Under the pieces are notes generated by a model that searched no databases, had not been told where the DNA came from, and worked only from the letters and a program-made list of their open reading frames with translations. The position numbers and the translations under genes were made by a program. A stretch of 64,000 nucleotides of DNA from an uncultured candidate division WPS-2 bacterium. Lineage in GTDB: Bacteria > Vulcanimicrobiota > Vulcanimicrobiia > Vulcanimicrobiales > Vulcanimicrobiaceae. Below are positions 5,922 through 15,042 of the stretch, one piece after another; positions within the stretch are counted from its first letter, which is position 1, and each line of letters starts with the position of its first letter. Location of the stretch: the NCBI GenBank assembly GCA_937927945.1, contig CALEYW010000099.1, forward strand, positions 1 to 64,000, in the 5' to 3' direction.

Positions 5922-8666
5922 ATGCAAGTGTTTGGACATCTGCCCCGTGCCTTTGCCGTCGCAATTGCCACATTGATGCTCGCCGCGTATGGCACGCCGG
6001 CGTTTGGGGCCGATGCGCCGACCGCTGCCGTCGCGCAGACAGCGTCGATCGTCGGCACGGTGAAGAACGCGGCGGGCGTTCCGATCGTGGGCGCGCACGT
6101 GACGGCGACCGGCCCTGCCACCGCGACGGCGACGACCGGGACCGACGGCGCATTCGCCATCGCGGTTCGACCCGGGGTCTACCGCATTTCCGTCGAGCGA
6201 GGTGGCTTTCAGCCGGCGTCGCTGAGCGATGTCGCCGTCGTGGCGGGGAGCACGCAGCCGCTCGCGATAGCGTTGTCGCAAGCCGACCTGTCATCGCTGC
6301 AGACGATCGGCCGCGTCACGACGGCCGGCCGCGGAACCGCCAGCACGATCAATACCGGCGCAGCGTCGTCGACGTACATCCCCCCGCAAGTGTTCGCGGA
6401 CCGCGCGAGCCCGCAGATGAACGACGTGCTCCAACTGATCCCCGACGTGACCGTGCAGCACATGGGAAGCCAGCAAGATACCTCGATCGTGGTCGGCGGG
6501 TTGCAGCCCTATGAGACGCAGGTGCTCATGGACGGCCACCCGCTGGCTCTGGGCCAGTACGGCGTCTGGCTGAGCCACTTGTATCCGACCTATCTGATCG
6601 GCGGGATGGAAACGCAATCGGGACCCGGCAACACCACGCCGTTCGCCAACATCGCGGTCGGCGGCACGGTGAACATTTTGACGCCCGGCTTCACGACGGG
6701 GCCGACGGCGGAGGTCACCACCGGGGTCGACACCTATTCGTCCCAGTACACGAACGTGCTGCTGACCGGTTCGCACGACAAGCTGCAGTACGTCGTCGCC
6801 GGCGGAACGGCGGCCAGCAACGGTCCGTACTTCAAGAAGCAGGGCTGCTCGCTGCTCGGCGATATCGTGCAATTCTGCGGCGACATGAGCGGATCGCTCT
6901 TCACGCGCGGCGAGATGCTGAAGCTACGGTATAATTTCTCGCCCACCACATCGCTCGAAGCCGGGTACACCGGCTCCTTTGGCGGTTACTCCCCGCAGGG
7001 AACGGCCTGGGGGAACGCCCTCGGGCCCGTGACGGTCGCCCAGTGCGACAGCCAGTACTTCTGCTCGAATCCCGCCTACAGCAACCTCTTCGGGAAGACC
7101 ATCACCGGATATAGCTGGTATCCCGGCACCCAGATCACCAACACGCAACAGATTTTCAGTGCGCAATTCCGCACCTCGGTCGGCGAGAACACGCTTCTGA
7201 TTCGACCGTACCTCGGTTCGATTCAACCCGAGTCCTACGACGGTACGAACGAGGGGTACTACCCGTCCTTCTTCGGGGGTCCCGGGATCACCGCGAGCGA
7301 TTTCCAGGCGAACGCGTGTCCGCCGGGTACGATTTACAGCTTTTCGCAGATTCAGAGTCCCTCGAACACTGTCGTTTCCGTCAACGGGCAAGTCGAGTGC
7401 TTCCAGTATCCGTACACGTTCTACGAGCAGGACAAGCTCTACGGGAGCACGTTCTCGTTCATCCATCCGTTCGGCGAGAACTTCGTCAACTTCACGTACG
7501 ACTTTCATGGGCAGAGCACGTTCGCATACGCGAACGCCCCGAGCAACGTGACGGTCCCGCTTTCGGCGAACCGGTACTCGACGTTCTCTCTCACCGGCGC
7601 TCTGCACCCGACCCAAAAGCTTGCCGTCGATTTCGGGCTGTACCACACGATGTGGACGTTGAGCGGCGAGCAAGCTCAAACCGATGCGAGCGGCAATCCC
7701 GTCCTCGATGGTTCGGGGAATCCCGTGATCGTCGGGCTCGGGCGCAGCGTCTCGCGGACCGATCCGCACATCGCGCTGGTGCTGCGCGGCGGCCGCGACG
7801 ATTCGTACCGTCTCTCGTGGGGGACGTCCGAGACGTTCCCGTTCGTCGGTGACGTCAGCGGCACGGCTGCGTATCAACCTTTCGCAACGTCCGCGAAGCA
7901 ATACACGCTGGGGATCTTCACCGAGAAGAGCCCGAACCTCCAACCGGAATACAGCTCCGCCTGGGACCTGGGCGCCGATCACCGTTTTCACAATGGCGCG
8001 GTCGTCAGCGCCGATCTGCAGTACACGACGGTCCACAACGTCTTCCAGCAGCTCACGCTCGCGGAGAACACGACGTTCCAAGGTCAGACCGGCGTTCTGG
8101 GGATCTTCCTGCCGATCAACGTCGCGACGCTGCGGTCCGAGGTTGCGATCCTGAAGTACGCATACCAGCCGCGGTATGGGATCGGGTACAGCCTCTCGGC
8201 GGCGGCCGATCGTTCGATTCTGAGCGGCATCCCGCGTAGCGCGTACAACGCGAACCCGGGGTTCCCGGTCAACGACGTGCAGCTCTGCGGCAATGGACTC
8301 TTCACGCCGGGACTCGCAACGTGCATCCCATATCTGAAAGCCTACGGACGGGTCAGCTATTCGGCGCGCGGCGGCACCTACGCGGGCCTAGGGATCGAGT
8401 ACGAGGGGAAAAACAACTCGTACTATCAGCCGCCGTTCGCACAGCTCGATCTGGCGGTCCGGCATCCTCTCTCGCACTCGGTCGAGCTGCAGCTCTCGGT
8501 GACGAACTTGCTGAACACGAACAACTTCAGCAACTTGCCGGCGCCGGGCCTCGGCGTCCCGGTCGTCGCGGAGAACTCGGACGGTCTGACGAGCTACAGC
8601 TCGTATCTCATCCCAACGCCGCCCCGCACCGTGCGCATGCAAGTGCGGCTGCACACCGGGAAGTAG
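5922..8666 (+). CDS. TonB-dependent receptor with carboxypeptidase-regulatory N-terminal domain
   Basis: A 914-residue outer-membrane receptor. A signal peptide ends near AYGTPAFGADA. A carboxypeptidase-regulatory-like beta sandwich follows (SIVGTVKNAAGVPIVGAHVT, residues about 43-125). The plug domain contains VLQLIPDVTVQH and VVGGLQPYETQVLMDGHPL. A long beta-barrel with aromatic strand ends closes with RTVRMQVRLHTGK. GAGGAC precedes the ATG. These receptors import large or scarce substrates using TonB energy. No TonB, ExbB or ExbD and no substrate-specific enzymes are in the window, so the substrate is unknown. Confidence 0.9.
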   Translation: MQVFGHLPRAFAVAIATLMLAAYGTPAFGADAPTAAVAQTASIVGTVKNAAGVPIVGAHVTATGPATATATTGTDGAFAIAVRPGVYRISVERGGFQPASLSDVAVVAGSTQPLAIALSQADLSSLQTIGRVTTAGRGTASTINTGAASSTYIPPQVFADRASPQMNDVLQLIPDVTVQHMGSQQDTSIVVGGLQPYETQVLMDGHPLALGQYGVWLSHLYPTYLIGGMETQSGPGNTTPFANIAVGGTVNILTPGFTTGPTAEVTTGVDTYSSQYTNVLLTGSHDKLQYVVAGGTAASNGPYFKKQGCSLLGDIVQFCGDMSGSLFTRGEMLKLRYNFSPTTSLEAGYTGSFGGYSPQGTAWGNALGPVTVAQCDSQYFCSNPAYSNLFGKTITGYSWYPGTQITNTQQIFSAQFRTSVGENTLLIRPYLGSIQPESYDGTNEGYYPSFFGGPGITASDFQANACPPGTIYSFSQIQSPSNTVVSVNGQVECFQYPYTFYEQDKLYGSTFSFIHPFGENFVNFTYDFHGQSTFAYANAPSNVTVPLSANRYSTFSLTGALHPTQKLAVDFGLYHTMWTLSGEQAQTDASGNPVLDGSGNPVIVGLGRSVSRTDPHIALVLRGGRDDSYRLSWGTSETFPFVGDVSGTAAYQPFATSAKQYTLGIFTEKSPNLQPEYSSAWDLGADHRFHNGAVVSADLQYTTVHNVFQQLTLAENTTFQGQTGVLGIFLPINVATLRSEVAILKYAYQPRYGIGYSLSAAADRSILSGIPRSAYNANPGFPVNDVQLCGNGLFTPGLATCIPYLKAYGRVSYSARGGTYAGLGIEYEGKNNSYYQPPFAQLDLAVRHPLSHSVELQLSVTNLLNTNNFSNLPAPGLGVPVVAENSDGLTSYSSYLIPTPPRTVRMQVRLHTGK

Positions 8667-8729
8667 CCCCGGAGAGGAGCGGGGCGGTGCCGGGCGCCGG
8701 ACCCGCCCGCGATCTGCTACGATAACGGC

Positions 8730-8918
8730 ATGAAGCTGCTCTTCGAGATCCTGGTCTCGGCGATTCTCCATCCGATCGCCGTCGTGCTGATGTGGATCAA
8801 TTTGGCCGCTCGAACGGACCTCAACGGCATGCAAAAGACGATCTGGGCAATCGTCGGCCTGGTCTGGGGGATCGGCCCGATCCTCTACATCCTCGTCGGT
8901 GACGGCGTCCTCTGGTAA
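8730..8918 (+). CDS. small two-helix membrane protein
   Basis: A 62-residue protein with two predicted membrane helices (EILVSAILHPIAVVLMWINL and IWAIVGLVWGIGPILYILVG) joined by a short polar loop LAARTDLNGMQK. The layout resembles the phospholipase-D-nuclease N-terminal type of mini membrane protein often found alone. It lies 63 bases after the TonB receptor and ends 11 bases before the convergent PspA-like gene. Its role is unknown. Confidence 0.7.
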   Translation: MKLLFEILVSAILHPIAVVLMWINLAARTDLNGMQKTIWAIVGLVWGIGPILYILVGDGVLW

Positions 8919-8929
8919 GCGTGCTCGGC

Positions 8930-9466
8930 CTACTCCGGCGGGCGCGTCAGCGCTTGATGTCCGGAATCGCGTGCGACGAGCTCGGCCAGCGCCGCGGCGC
9001 GTGCTTCGAGCTCCAGCGTCCGATCCCGCGCGTCGTCGAGCAGGGTACGGATCTCGATGGCCTGCGGCGTGAAGCCGCCGATCGAAGAATCCGCGGCGAT
9101 GCCGGCACGCGCCGCGGCGACTCGGGCTTTCGTGATCTCGCGTTCGGCGCGCAGCGCATCCGCGCGGCGGCGCATCTCGTCCGCCGCGGCGGAGACCGCA
9201 TCTTCGCGCACGCGCAGCGCCGCGATCTCCGTGCGCAGCGCTTCAACCTCGGCCTGGCGGACGCCGCTGCGTTCCCACGCGCCGACCTGCATCTCGAGCC
9301 GCTTGCGCGCCGTGAGCAGCTCGACGAGCCGGCCGCGCACTTCGTCGGCGAGCTCGAGCTGCGCGCGATACGCCGCGTCGACCGACGCCGACGGGTCGGA
9401 GAGGCGCGCGATCGACGCGCGCGCCTCACCGGTCAGCATCCGGACCAGCCTCGTCCAGAGGCTCAC
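8930..9466 (-). CDS. short PspA/IM30-like coiled-coil protein
   Basis: A 178-residue, almost wholly helical protein. The N-terminus SLWTRLVRMLTGEARASIAR can form an amphipathic membrane-binding helix, followed by long heptad-rich segments (RVREDAVSAAADEMRRRADA). This fits the PspA/IM30 superfamily, although it is shorter than the usual 220 or so residues. Its GTG start overlaps the flotillin TGA (GTGA, 9463-9466), so translation is coupled. PspA proteins guard membrane integrity, and pairing with flotillin and NfeD supports that role. Confidence 0.7.
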   Translation of the reverse strand: MSLWTRLVRMLTGEARASIARLSDPSASVDAAYRAQLELADEVRGRLVELLTARKRLEMQVGAWERSGVRQAEVEALRTEIAALRVREDAVSAAADEMRRRADALRAEREITKARVAAARAGIAADSSIGGFTPQAIEIRTLLDDARDRTLELEARAAALAELVARDSGHQALTRPPE

Positions 9467-10914
9467 TTCGACTCCGGCGTGACGACCTTCGGCTCGCCGT
9501 TCGCCGCCGGCGGCGTGGTGTAGCCGCCTTCACCGCCTGCCTTCGTGCGCGCCAGGAGGTTGCGCGCGAGCTGCAGTCCCGCGGCGCCTTGCGAGAGCAC
9601 CTTGCCCATGATGTCCGAGACGCCGTCGGCGCCGTTGAGCACGATCATCTGATCGATGTTGCTGAAGGCGTGCGACGCCGCTTCGACGATCTGCGGCCAC
9701 TTTTCGGCGAGCTGCTGCGAGATGACCGCTTCTTGATTCTGGGCCAGCGCGTCGGCGCGAGCCTTGATGGCGGCCGCTTCGGCCAAACCGCGCGCGTTGA
9801 TCGCGTCGCCTTCGGCCGCACCCTTGGCGCGAATCGCCGACGCTTCCGCATCGCCGATCAGCTTCGTGCGCTGCGAGTCCGCGTCGGCGGCGAGTTTGAT
9901 GCGCGTCGCGTCGGCTTGCGCCTGCAGCTCGATCTGCTTGGCACGCGCTTCGGCCGCCGCGATGTCGGCGTCGCGCTGGGCGGTCGCGATCGTCGTCTTC
10001 TCGTACGCGGCGGCGTCAGCCGGACGGCGCACGCTGACGAGCAGTTCCGATTCTTTCTTGTGCGCGTCGAGCTCGACGATCTTCGTCTCCTCGATGACGA
10101 CTTTCTGGCGGGCGATCGCATCGGTGAGCGGACCGGCCTGCTTCGCCTGCGCGGCGGCGGAATCGACTTCGGCTTGGTAGCCGGCCTGCTTGATCTTGCT
10201 GTCGCGCTGCGCCTGCGCTTTGAGCGCGGCCGCTTCTTGTTCGCGCTGCGTCGCTTCCTGATCGGCCTGCGCTTGCGCGATGCGCGCGTCGCGCTGGACC
10301 GCGGCAGCGTGCGGCTTCGAGAGGTTGTCGATGTAGCCGGTCGGATCGTCGATCTCCTGGATCTGCAGCGAGTCGACGATGAGTCCCAACTTCTCCATCT
10401 CGGTGCCCGAGGCACCGCGGGTCGCTTCGGTGAGCTTGTCGCGTTCGCGGATCAGGTCCTCGACCGTGAGCGAACCGCAGATTGCGCGCAGATGGCCGGC
10501 GAACACCTGCTGGATCCGCGCGTCCATGCGGTCTTGTTGATCGAGAAAGCGGCGCGCCGCGTTCGCGATCGAGGCGAAATCGTCGCCGACTTTGTAGATG
10601 ACGACGCCCTTGATGTGGACCGGTATGCCCTGCTGCGTCACACAGGCGATCTGCAGCTCGGACTCACGCAAGTCCAGCGAGAGCCGGCGCACGACTTGGA
10701 CACCCGGGATCACCATCGTGCCGCGACCGGTGACGATCTTGAAGCCCAGCGACTCGCCGACCTGATCGGGACGGCGGTGGTGCAGACCGGAGATGATGAG
10801 TGCTTCGTTCGGTTCCGCGACGCGCCACATGGCGCGGAACACGACGACGAACAATGCGAAAGACAGGAGTACGATGGCGGCGATGATGCCTACGGACTCA
10901 CCCACGACACTCAA
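9463..10914 (-). CDS. flotillin-like SPFH-domain membrane scaffold protein
   Basis: A 483-residue protein with an N-terminal membrane helix (GIIAAIVLLSFALFVVVFRA), an SPFH/Band-7 domain (about residues 40-190; VIPGVQVVRRLSLDLRESEL) and a long Glu/Ala-rich coiled coil (about 200-400), as in bacterial flotillins (YuaG/FloT). These proteins form membrane microdomain scaffolds. The start is TTG 10914 with GGAGG seven bases upstream. The gene lies 24 bases after the NfeD-like gene and overlaps the PspA-like gene, the classic NfeD-flotillin pairing. Residues near the C-terminus are Gly/Lys-rich and probably flexible. Confidence 0.9.
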   Translation of the reverse strand: MSVVGESVGIIAAIVLLSFALFVVVFRAMWRVAEPNEALIISGLHHRRPDQVGESLGFKIVTGRGTMVIPGVQVVRRLSLDLRESELQIACVTQQGIPVHIKGVVIYKVGDDFASIANAARRFLDQQDRMDARIQQVFAGHLRAICGSLTVEDLIRERDKLTEATRGASGTEMEKLGLIVDSLQIQEIDDPTGYIDNLSKPHAAAVQRDARIAQAQADQEATQREQEAAALKAQAQRDSKIKQAGYQAEVDSAAAQAKQAGPLTDAIARQKVVIEETKIVELDAHKKESELLVSVRRPADAAAYEKTTIATAQRDADIAAAEARAKQIELQAQADATRIKLAADADSQRTKLIGDAEASAIRAKGAAEGDAINARGLAEAAAIKARADALAQNQEAVISQQLAEKWPQIVEAASHAFSNIDQMIVLNGADGVSDIMGKVLSQGAAGLQLARNLLARTKAGGEGGYTTPPAANGEPKVVTPESK

Positions 10915-10938
10915 GGAAGAACCTCCCGCGCCGGGTTT

Positions 10939-11133
10939 TCAGGCCTCGGCGACGACCACAGTCCGCGGGGGATGATACTCGACGACCACGACCCGAGTGC
11001 CGACCGGGATCTTCGCCCCGGCGTCCACCGGATAGGCATGAAAGTGTTCGCTGCCGCCACGGATCGCGAGCATGATCTCGCCGACCCGACCGGGACCGAC
11101 CGCCCCCGTCACCCGCCCGACTTTTCCGATCAC
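10939..11133 (-). CDS. NfeD-like OB-fold small protein
   Basis: A 64-residue beta-rich protein: VGRVTGAVGPGRVGEIMLAI, then a stretch ending PVGTRVVVVEY. This is the soluble C-terminal NfeD (OB-fold) domain without the membrane part, as often encoded next to flotillin. GTG 11133 has no close ribosome site. GGGGAGG (11152-11158) instead sits six bases before an in-frame ATC (11145), four codons earlier, so the true start may be that ATC or the GTG with long spacing. A 12-bp palindrome GGCGGCGCCGCC lies upstream at 11200-11211. Confidence 0.7.
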   Translation of the reverse strand: MIGKVGRVTGAVGPGRVGEIMLAIRGGSEHFHAYPVDAGAKIPVGTRVVVVEYHPPRTVVVAEA

Positions 11134-11230
11134 CTCGTCCGTGATTGCCTGCCTCCCCGAAAGACGCAGGTACCTACCGTACCCGACACCCCAAGTTACG
11201 GCGGCGCCGCCCGGAACACCCGGGTAGAGC

Positions 11231-12790
11231 CTAGCCGCTGATCCGGACGCTCGCGCTCGCCCCGTCGCCGTCGACCTGAATCAGCTGCGGCCCCTTCGCC
11301 GCCCGCTGCGGGACGAGTTGGAACTCGACGACCTTCACGCCCGACTCGGGCAGCGCGACCGTCGTGCGGAACGGCGCGCACCGGCGATCGCTGCAGAACG
11401 ACGCGATCCAATGCGGCGGGAGGCCGCGCGCGCTCAGCGCGACCGACTTGCCCGGCGTTCCGGCCACGACAAGTCGGTATTTGTACGTGCTCGATACCGA
11501 TCCCGGGAGATCGGGGCCCGTCCACGGTGCGAGCGAGAGCGCGGTCTTTCCGCCGGCGCGCGCGCCGTCGAGCGCGATCGTCGCCTCTTGCGCCTCCTCC
11601 AGGTACATCGCGTACCGGTTGTCCGTCTTCGGCAGTTTGGCCGTCCACGCGGCGGTCTGCGCGAACGCCGCGCGCGCCTTTTCGGTCGCCCCTTCACGCG
11701 CGAACATGCGGCCCTCGTAGAGATACGCCCAAGCGAGTTTGCGGATCGCCTTCGCGTCCCGCGGTTTCGCGATGACGGCCGCGCGAGCGCGTCCGATCGC
11801 CTGCGCGAACGCGACGGCGCCGTCGTTGTAGCGGCTCGCCCGTCCCGCCGTCTCGCCGAGCGAGACGTAGGCGTCGACGCTCGGCGCGACCTCCGCGAGT
11901 CTCGCGTACGCGTCCGTGGCCGCGGCATAGTCGCCCTTGCCGCGCAGTGCGTCGGCGAGACCGCCGAGCACGTCTACGTCGTTCGGTGCGACGGCCAAAG
12001 CGCGGCGGTAGGCCGCGAGCGCTTCGTCCCATCGCTCGTGCGCAGCCGCCGCGTCGCCTTGCATGCGCGCGACGAGCGCGCGGTCTGCGTCGGTCGCCGC
12101 GACCGGGGCGAGCGCCGTCACGGCAGCATCGCGCAGCGCGTTCTCCTCGGCCTGCGTGCGCAGGTAGTCGGTGTCGCCGTCGACCGCATCCGCTTTGTCG
12201 ATCGCTTTGAGAACGTCTTGCGCCGCCCGGCGCAACGCCGTCACGTCGCCGGTGAAGGGGAAGCCGGACGGAGCCAAGATCGCATCGACCTGCCGTTGCG
12301 CGTCACTGGCCAGGACGCCGTCGCGGCCAGCGCGTGCGTCGGCGACGAACGCGGCGAGAATCTTCGGCGAAATGTTGCCGACGTAGCGCGCGCGCAGCAC
12401 GCCGTCGGGGCCGACGACCAGCGTCGTCGGAAACGCGCGGATGTCGAACGCCTTCTCGAACGCCAGATCGGCGTCGATCGCCTGGGCGTACGGAACGTTC
12501 TTCGCGGCGACGAAGGCGCGCACGATCGGCGCGCGCTCGGTGGAGTCGACGCCCAGAAACACGACGTCGCCGTTCCCGGTGAGCTGCTTCGCAACCGCGA
12601 TCAGGTCGGGCGTCTCCTCACGGCACGGCGGGCACCACGTCGCCCACGCGTTGATCACCAGCGTCTTGCCGCGGTAATCGGCCAGCGATGCGGTCTTGCC
12701 CGCGAGGGTGGTGAGGTGGAACTCCGGCGCGGGCGCACCGACCTGCGGACCGGTCAGAGCGAGCGCGGCGGCGACGACGATGCCGAACAC
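11231..12790 (-). CDS. exported TlpA-like thioredoxin with TPR and novel C-terminal domain (copy 2)
   Basis: A 519-residue protein starting at GTG 12790 with AGGAGG four bases upstream; that ribosome site overlaps the stop of the preceding paralogue. A signal-like N-terminus leads to a TlpA/ResA thioredoxin domain with WCPPC (NAWATWCPPCREETPDLIAV) and FPTTLVVGPDGVLRARYVGN. About 200 residues of TPR-like helices follow (AAHERWDEALAAYRRALAV). A C-terminal beta domain then carries LSLAPWTGPDLPGS and SFCSDRRCAPFRT. It probably acts as a periplasmic disulfide reductase or adaptor. Confidence 0.85.
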   Translation of the reverse strand: MFGIVVAAALALTGPQVGAPAPEFHLTTLAGKTASLADYRGKTLVINAWATWCPPCREETPDLIAVAKQLTGNGDVVFLGVDSTERAPIVRAFVAAKNVPYAQAIDADLAFEKAFDIRAFPTTLVVGPDGVLRARYVGNISPKILAAFVADARAGRDGVLASDAQRQVDAILAPSGFPFTGDVTALRRAAQDVLKAIDKADAVDGDTDYLRTQAEENALRDAAVTALAPVAATDADRALVARMQGDAAAAHERWDEALAAYRRALAVAPNDVDVLGGLADALRGKGDYAAATDAYARLAEVAPSVDAYVSLGETAGRASRYNDGAVAFAQAIGRARAAVIAKPRDAKAIRKLAWAYLYEGRMFAREGATEKARAAFAQTAAWTAKLPKTDNRYAMYLEEAQEATIALDGARAGGKTALSLAPWTGPDLPGSVSSTYKYRLVVAGTPGKSVALSARGLPPHWIASFCSDRRCAPFRTTVALPESGVKVVEFQLVPQRAAKGPQLIQVDGDGASASVRISG

Positions 12791-12798
12791 GGAACCTC

Positions 12799-14409
12799 CT
12801 AGACGTGGATGTCGGCGGAGGTGCTGGCGACGGTGCGTTTGGCGAGCATCGCGACGATGCGCACCTTCGGCGCGGCAGCCTTGGTTCCGATCGGGATCAC
12901 TTGGAACTCGACGATCTTGACGCCGCCGGCCGGAATGACGACGGAGGTGCGAAAAGGCGCGCAGACGCGATCGGTGCAGAACGAACCGATCCATCGTTTG
13001 GGCAGACCGGCGCTGGCGAGAACGAACTTTGCGCCCGCCGCGCCGGTGACGACGAGCCGGTACTTGATCGTGCCGGCGATCGAACCGGGCAGCTCAGGGC
13101 CGGTCCACGGCGCGAGGGAGAGCGACGGCGGCGCCCCGGGAACGACGCCCAGCGCGACGGTTCCCTCCTGCGCCTGTTCGATATACCACTGCGCGCGCGG
13201 ATCAGTCGCCGAAATCTGCTGCGCCGCGGCGAGCGCGCGGTCGAACGCGGCGCGCGCCTTTGCCGGGCGGCGCGCTTCCGACTCCATGCGGCCGTAGTAC
13301 AGGTTCGTCCGGGCGTTGGCGGCGGGATCGCCGGCCGCGAGCGCGCGCGCGTGCTCGAAGGCGTCTTCCGCCGCCTTGAGATTGCCGCTCTTGGCCAACA
13401 CGCGCGCCAGCGCCACATACGACGGCGCGGACGGCGTGAGGTCGGCGATCTGCGCGTCGATGGCGGCGAGCCGGACGTCGTCGGCAAGATGCGAGACGGC
13501 GTATGCCTGGCCGCCGAGCGCCGCCGCATCTTTGGGGGCGATCTTGAGCGCCGCTTGATACGCGACGTCGGCTTCGCCCCATTTGCCGAGCGCCGCCGCT
13601 TCGTCGCCGCGCAGCCGCGCCAACAGCACTCGCTCGGCGTCGCTCTGCGCGATCGGCGCCAGCGCCGCGATCGCCGCCGCGCGCAGCGTCTCCGCTTCCT
13701 GCTGCGTGCGCAGCAAATCGTGATCGCGCGTGGGATCCTCCATCGCTTCGTCGAGCAGATCGTTCGAACTGCCGATCGCGCGGTCGGCGAGCACGACGTT
13801 CGAGCGAATTGTCTCAGGGTCGCCGGTGAACGGATAGTGCGCCGGATCCAAGAGCGCATCGAGTTGCGCTTGGAATGCGGTCATCAGCGGCGCGCTCGCG
13901 TTGCGCTGGGCCGCCGCGACGTACGCGCGAAGCTGCTCGCGCGGCAGCAAGTTATCGGCGTGGCGCGCGCGCAAGACGCCGGTCGGATCGATCACGAACG
14001 TCGTCGGATAGTTCCGGATGTCGTACGTACGGGCGAAATCGCTCGCGCCGGTCGTGACGACCTGCGGATACGGAATTCCCTTGGCGGCGACGTACGCGCG
14101 CACCGCCGACTCGCTCTCGGTCGTGTCGATCCCCAGGTACGCGACGCCGTGCGCGGCCCCAGCCTTCGCCTCGGCGATGAAATCCGGCGTTTCGAGCCGG
14201 CAGGGCGGGCACCACGAACCCCACACGTTGATGACCAGCGTCTTGCCGCGGTAATCGGCCAACCGGATCCGCTTGCCGTCGAGCGTGGTGAGCGAGAAGT
14301 CCGGCGCCGGAGCGCCGACGACGGGGCCGGGCAGTTCGGCCGCAACGGCGAGCGCCGGCCCGGCAGCGGCAAAAGCGAAGGCGGCGGCCCACACAGCGAT
14401 AGGCTTCAT
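12799..14409 (-). CDS. exported TlpA-like thioredoxin with TPR and novel C-terminal domain (copy 1)
   Basis: A 536-residue paralogue of the next gene. It has a signal peptide (VWAAAFAFAAAGPALAVAAE), a thioredoxin domain with WCPPC (NVWGSWCPPCRLETPDFIAE) and the cis-Pro loop YPTTFVIDPTGVLRARHADN, TPR-like helices, and a C-terminal domain carrying LSLAPWTGPELPGS and SFCTDRVCAPFRT. ATG 14409 is the first start followed by a signal peptide. Residues upstream in the same frame look non-coding. The pair arose by tandem duplication and is probably one transcript. Confidence 0.85.
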   Translation of the reverse strand: MKPIAVWAAAFAFAAAGPALAVAAELPGPVVGAPAPDFSLTTLDGKRIRLADYRGKTLVINVWGSWCPPCRLETPDFIAEAKAGAAHGVAYLGIDTTESESAVRAYVAAKGIPYPQVVTTGASDFARTYDIRNYPTTFVIDPTGVLRARHADNLLPREQLRAYVAAAQRNASAPLMTAFQAQLDALLDPAHYPFTGDPETIRSNVVLADRAIGSSNDLLDEAMEDPTRDHDLLRTQQEAETLRAAAIAALAPIAQSDAERVLLARLRGDEAAALGKWGEADVAYQAALKIAPKDAAALGGQAYAVSHLADDVRLAAIDAQIADLTPSAPSYVALARVLAKSGNLKAAEDAFEHARALAAGDPAANARTNLYYGRMESEARRPAKARAAFDRALAAAQQISATDPRAQWYIEQAQEGTVALGVVPGAPPSLSLAPWTGPELPGSIAGTIKYRLVVTGAAGAKFVLASAGLPKRWIGSFCTDRVCAPFRTSVVIPAGGVKIVEFQVIPIGTKAAAPKVRIVAMLAKRTVASTSADIHV

Positions 14410-14495
14410 CGCTTCTACCGACGCCGGGGGCGCCCGCCGGGTTGCGTCCCAGGGCGCCAATTGCTGCGCATCTTGCCGATCACGGCAAGAACATA

Positions 14496-15029
14496 CTATG
14501 ACGGTCGGGCTGTACCTCCGCGCTGCTCAGCGATCGCTTTGAGCGCGGAGATGCGCAGTTCCATCTCGTCCATCACCACTTCGGAGAGGCGCTGCAGAAT
14601 GTCGGCCTGGCGCGGTGAGAACATGCGCGGTTCGCGATCGATGATGCACAACGTGCCGAGCCGGTGTCCGTCCTGCGTGCGCAGCGGCGCTGCCGCGTAG
14701 AACTGCAGGCCGAACCCGCCGGCGACGAGCGGGTTGGCCAGCGTCCGCGGATCAGCGCGCGCTTCCTCGACGACGTACGGCGCATCGTCGAGGATCGCCG
14801 ACGCGCACAGCCCGGGATCGCGCCCGATCTGGCTGACGTCGTCCAGACCGAGCCGCGACTTGAACCAGATGCGGTCTTCGTCGACGATCGTGACGAGCGC
14901 GATCGGAACGTCGAAGAGCTGGCCGGCGAGCGCCGTGATGCGGTCGAACGAGCCGTCCGGCGGTGTATCGAGGATGTCGTAGCGGCGGACGGCTGCGAGC
15001 CGTTGCGCTTCTTGGTCGGAATCGATCAT
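14496..15029 (-). CDS. stand-alone GAF-domain protein
   Basis: A 177-residue cytoplasmic protein filled by one GAF domain: RYDILDTPPDGSFDRITALA, DVPIALVTIVDEDRIWFKS, FYAAAPLRTQDGHRLGTLCI, with a C-terminal helix. The RYDILDTPP opening is typical of GAF domains attached to kinases and diguanylate cyclases, but no output domain is present. AAGGAG lies four bases before the ATG. It is 13 bases downstream of the SpoIIE-type phosphatase and may sense a small molecule for it. Confidence 0.85.
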   Translation of the reverse strand: MIDSDQEAQRLAAVRRYDILDTPPDGSFDRITALAGQLFDVPIALVTIVDEDRIWFKSRLGLDDVSQIGRDPGLCASAILDDAPYVVEEARADPRTLANPLVAGGFGLQFYAAAPLRTQDGHRLGTLCIIDREPRMFSPRQADILQRLSEVVMDEMELRISALKAIAEQRGGTARPS

Positions 15030-15042
15030 CGTTCTCCTTTCG

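Noticed and set aside
8666..8685. GCCCCG/CGGGGC hairpin after the TonB receptor, considered as a terminator
   Set aside because: The stem is only 6 bp, has an 8-base loop and no T-tract on either strand, so termination is not supported.
9589..14700. Long plus-strand frames of 490-630 codons opposite flotillin and the TlpA genes
   Set aside because: These are low-complexity Arg/Asp/Leu-rich shadows. The minus-strand proteins have clear domains, signal peptides and ribosome sites.
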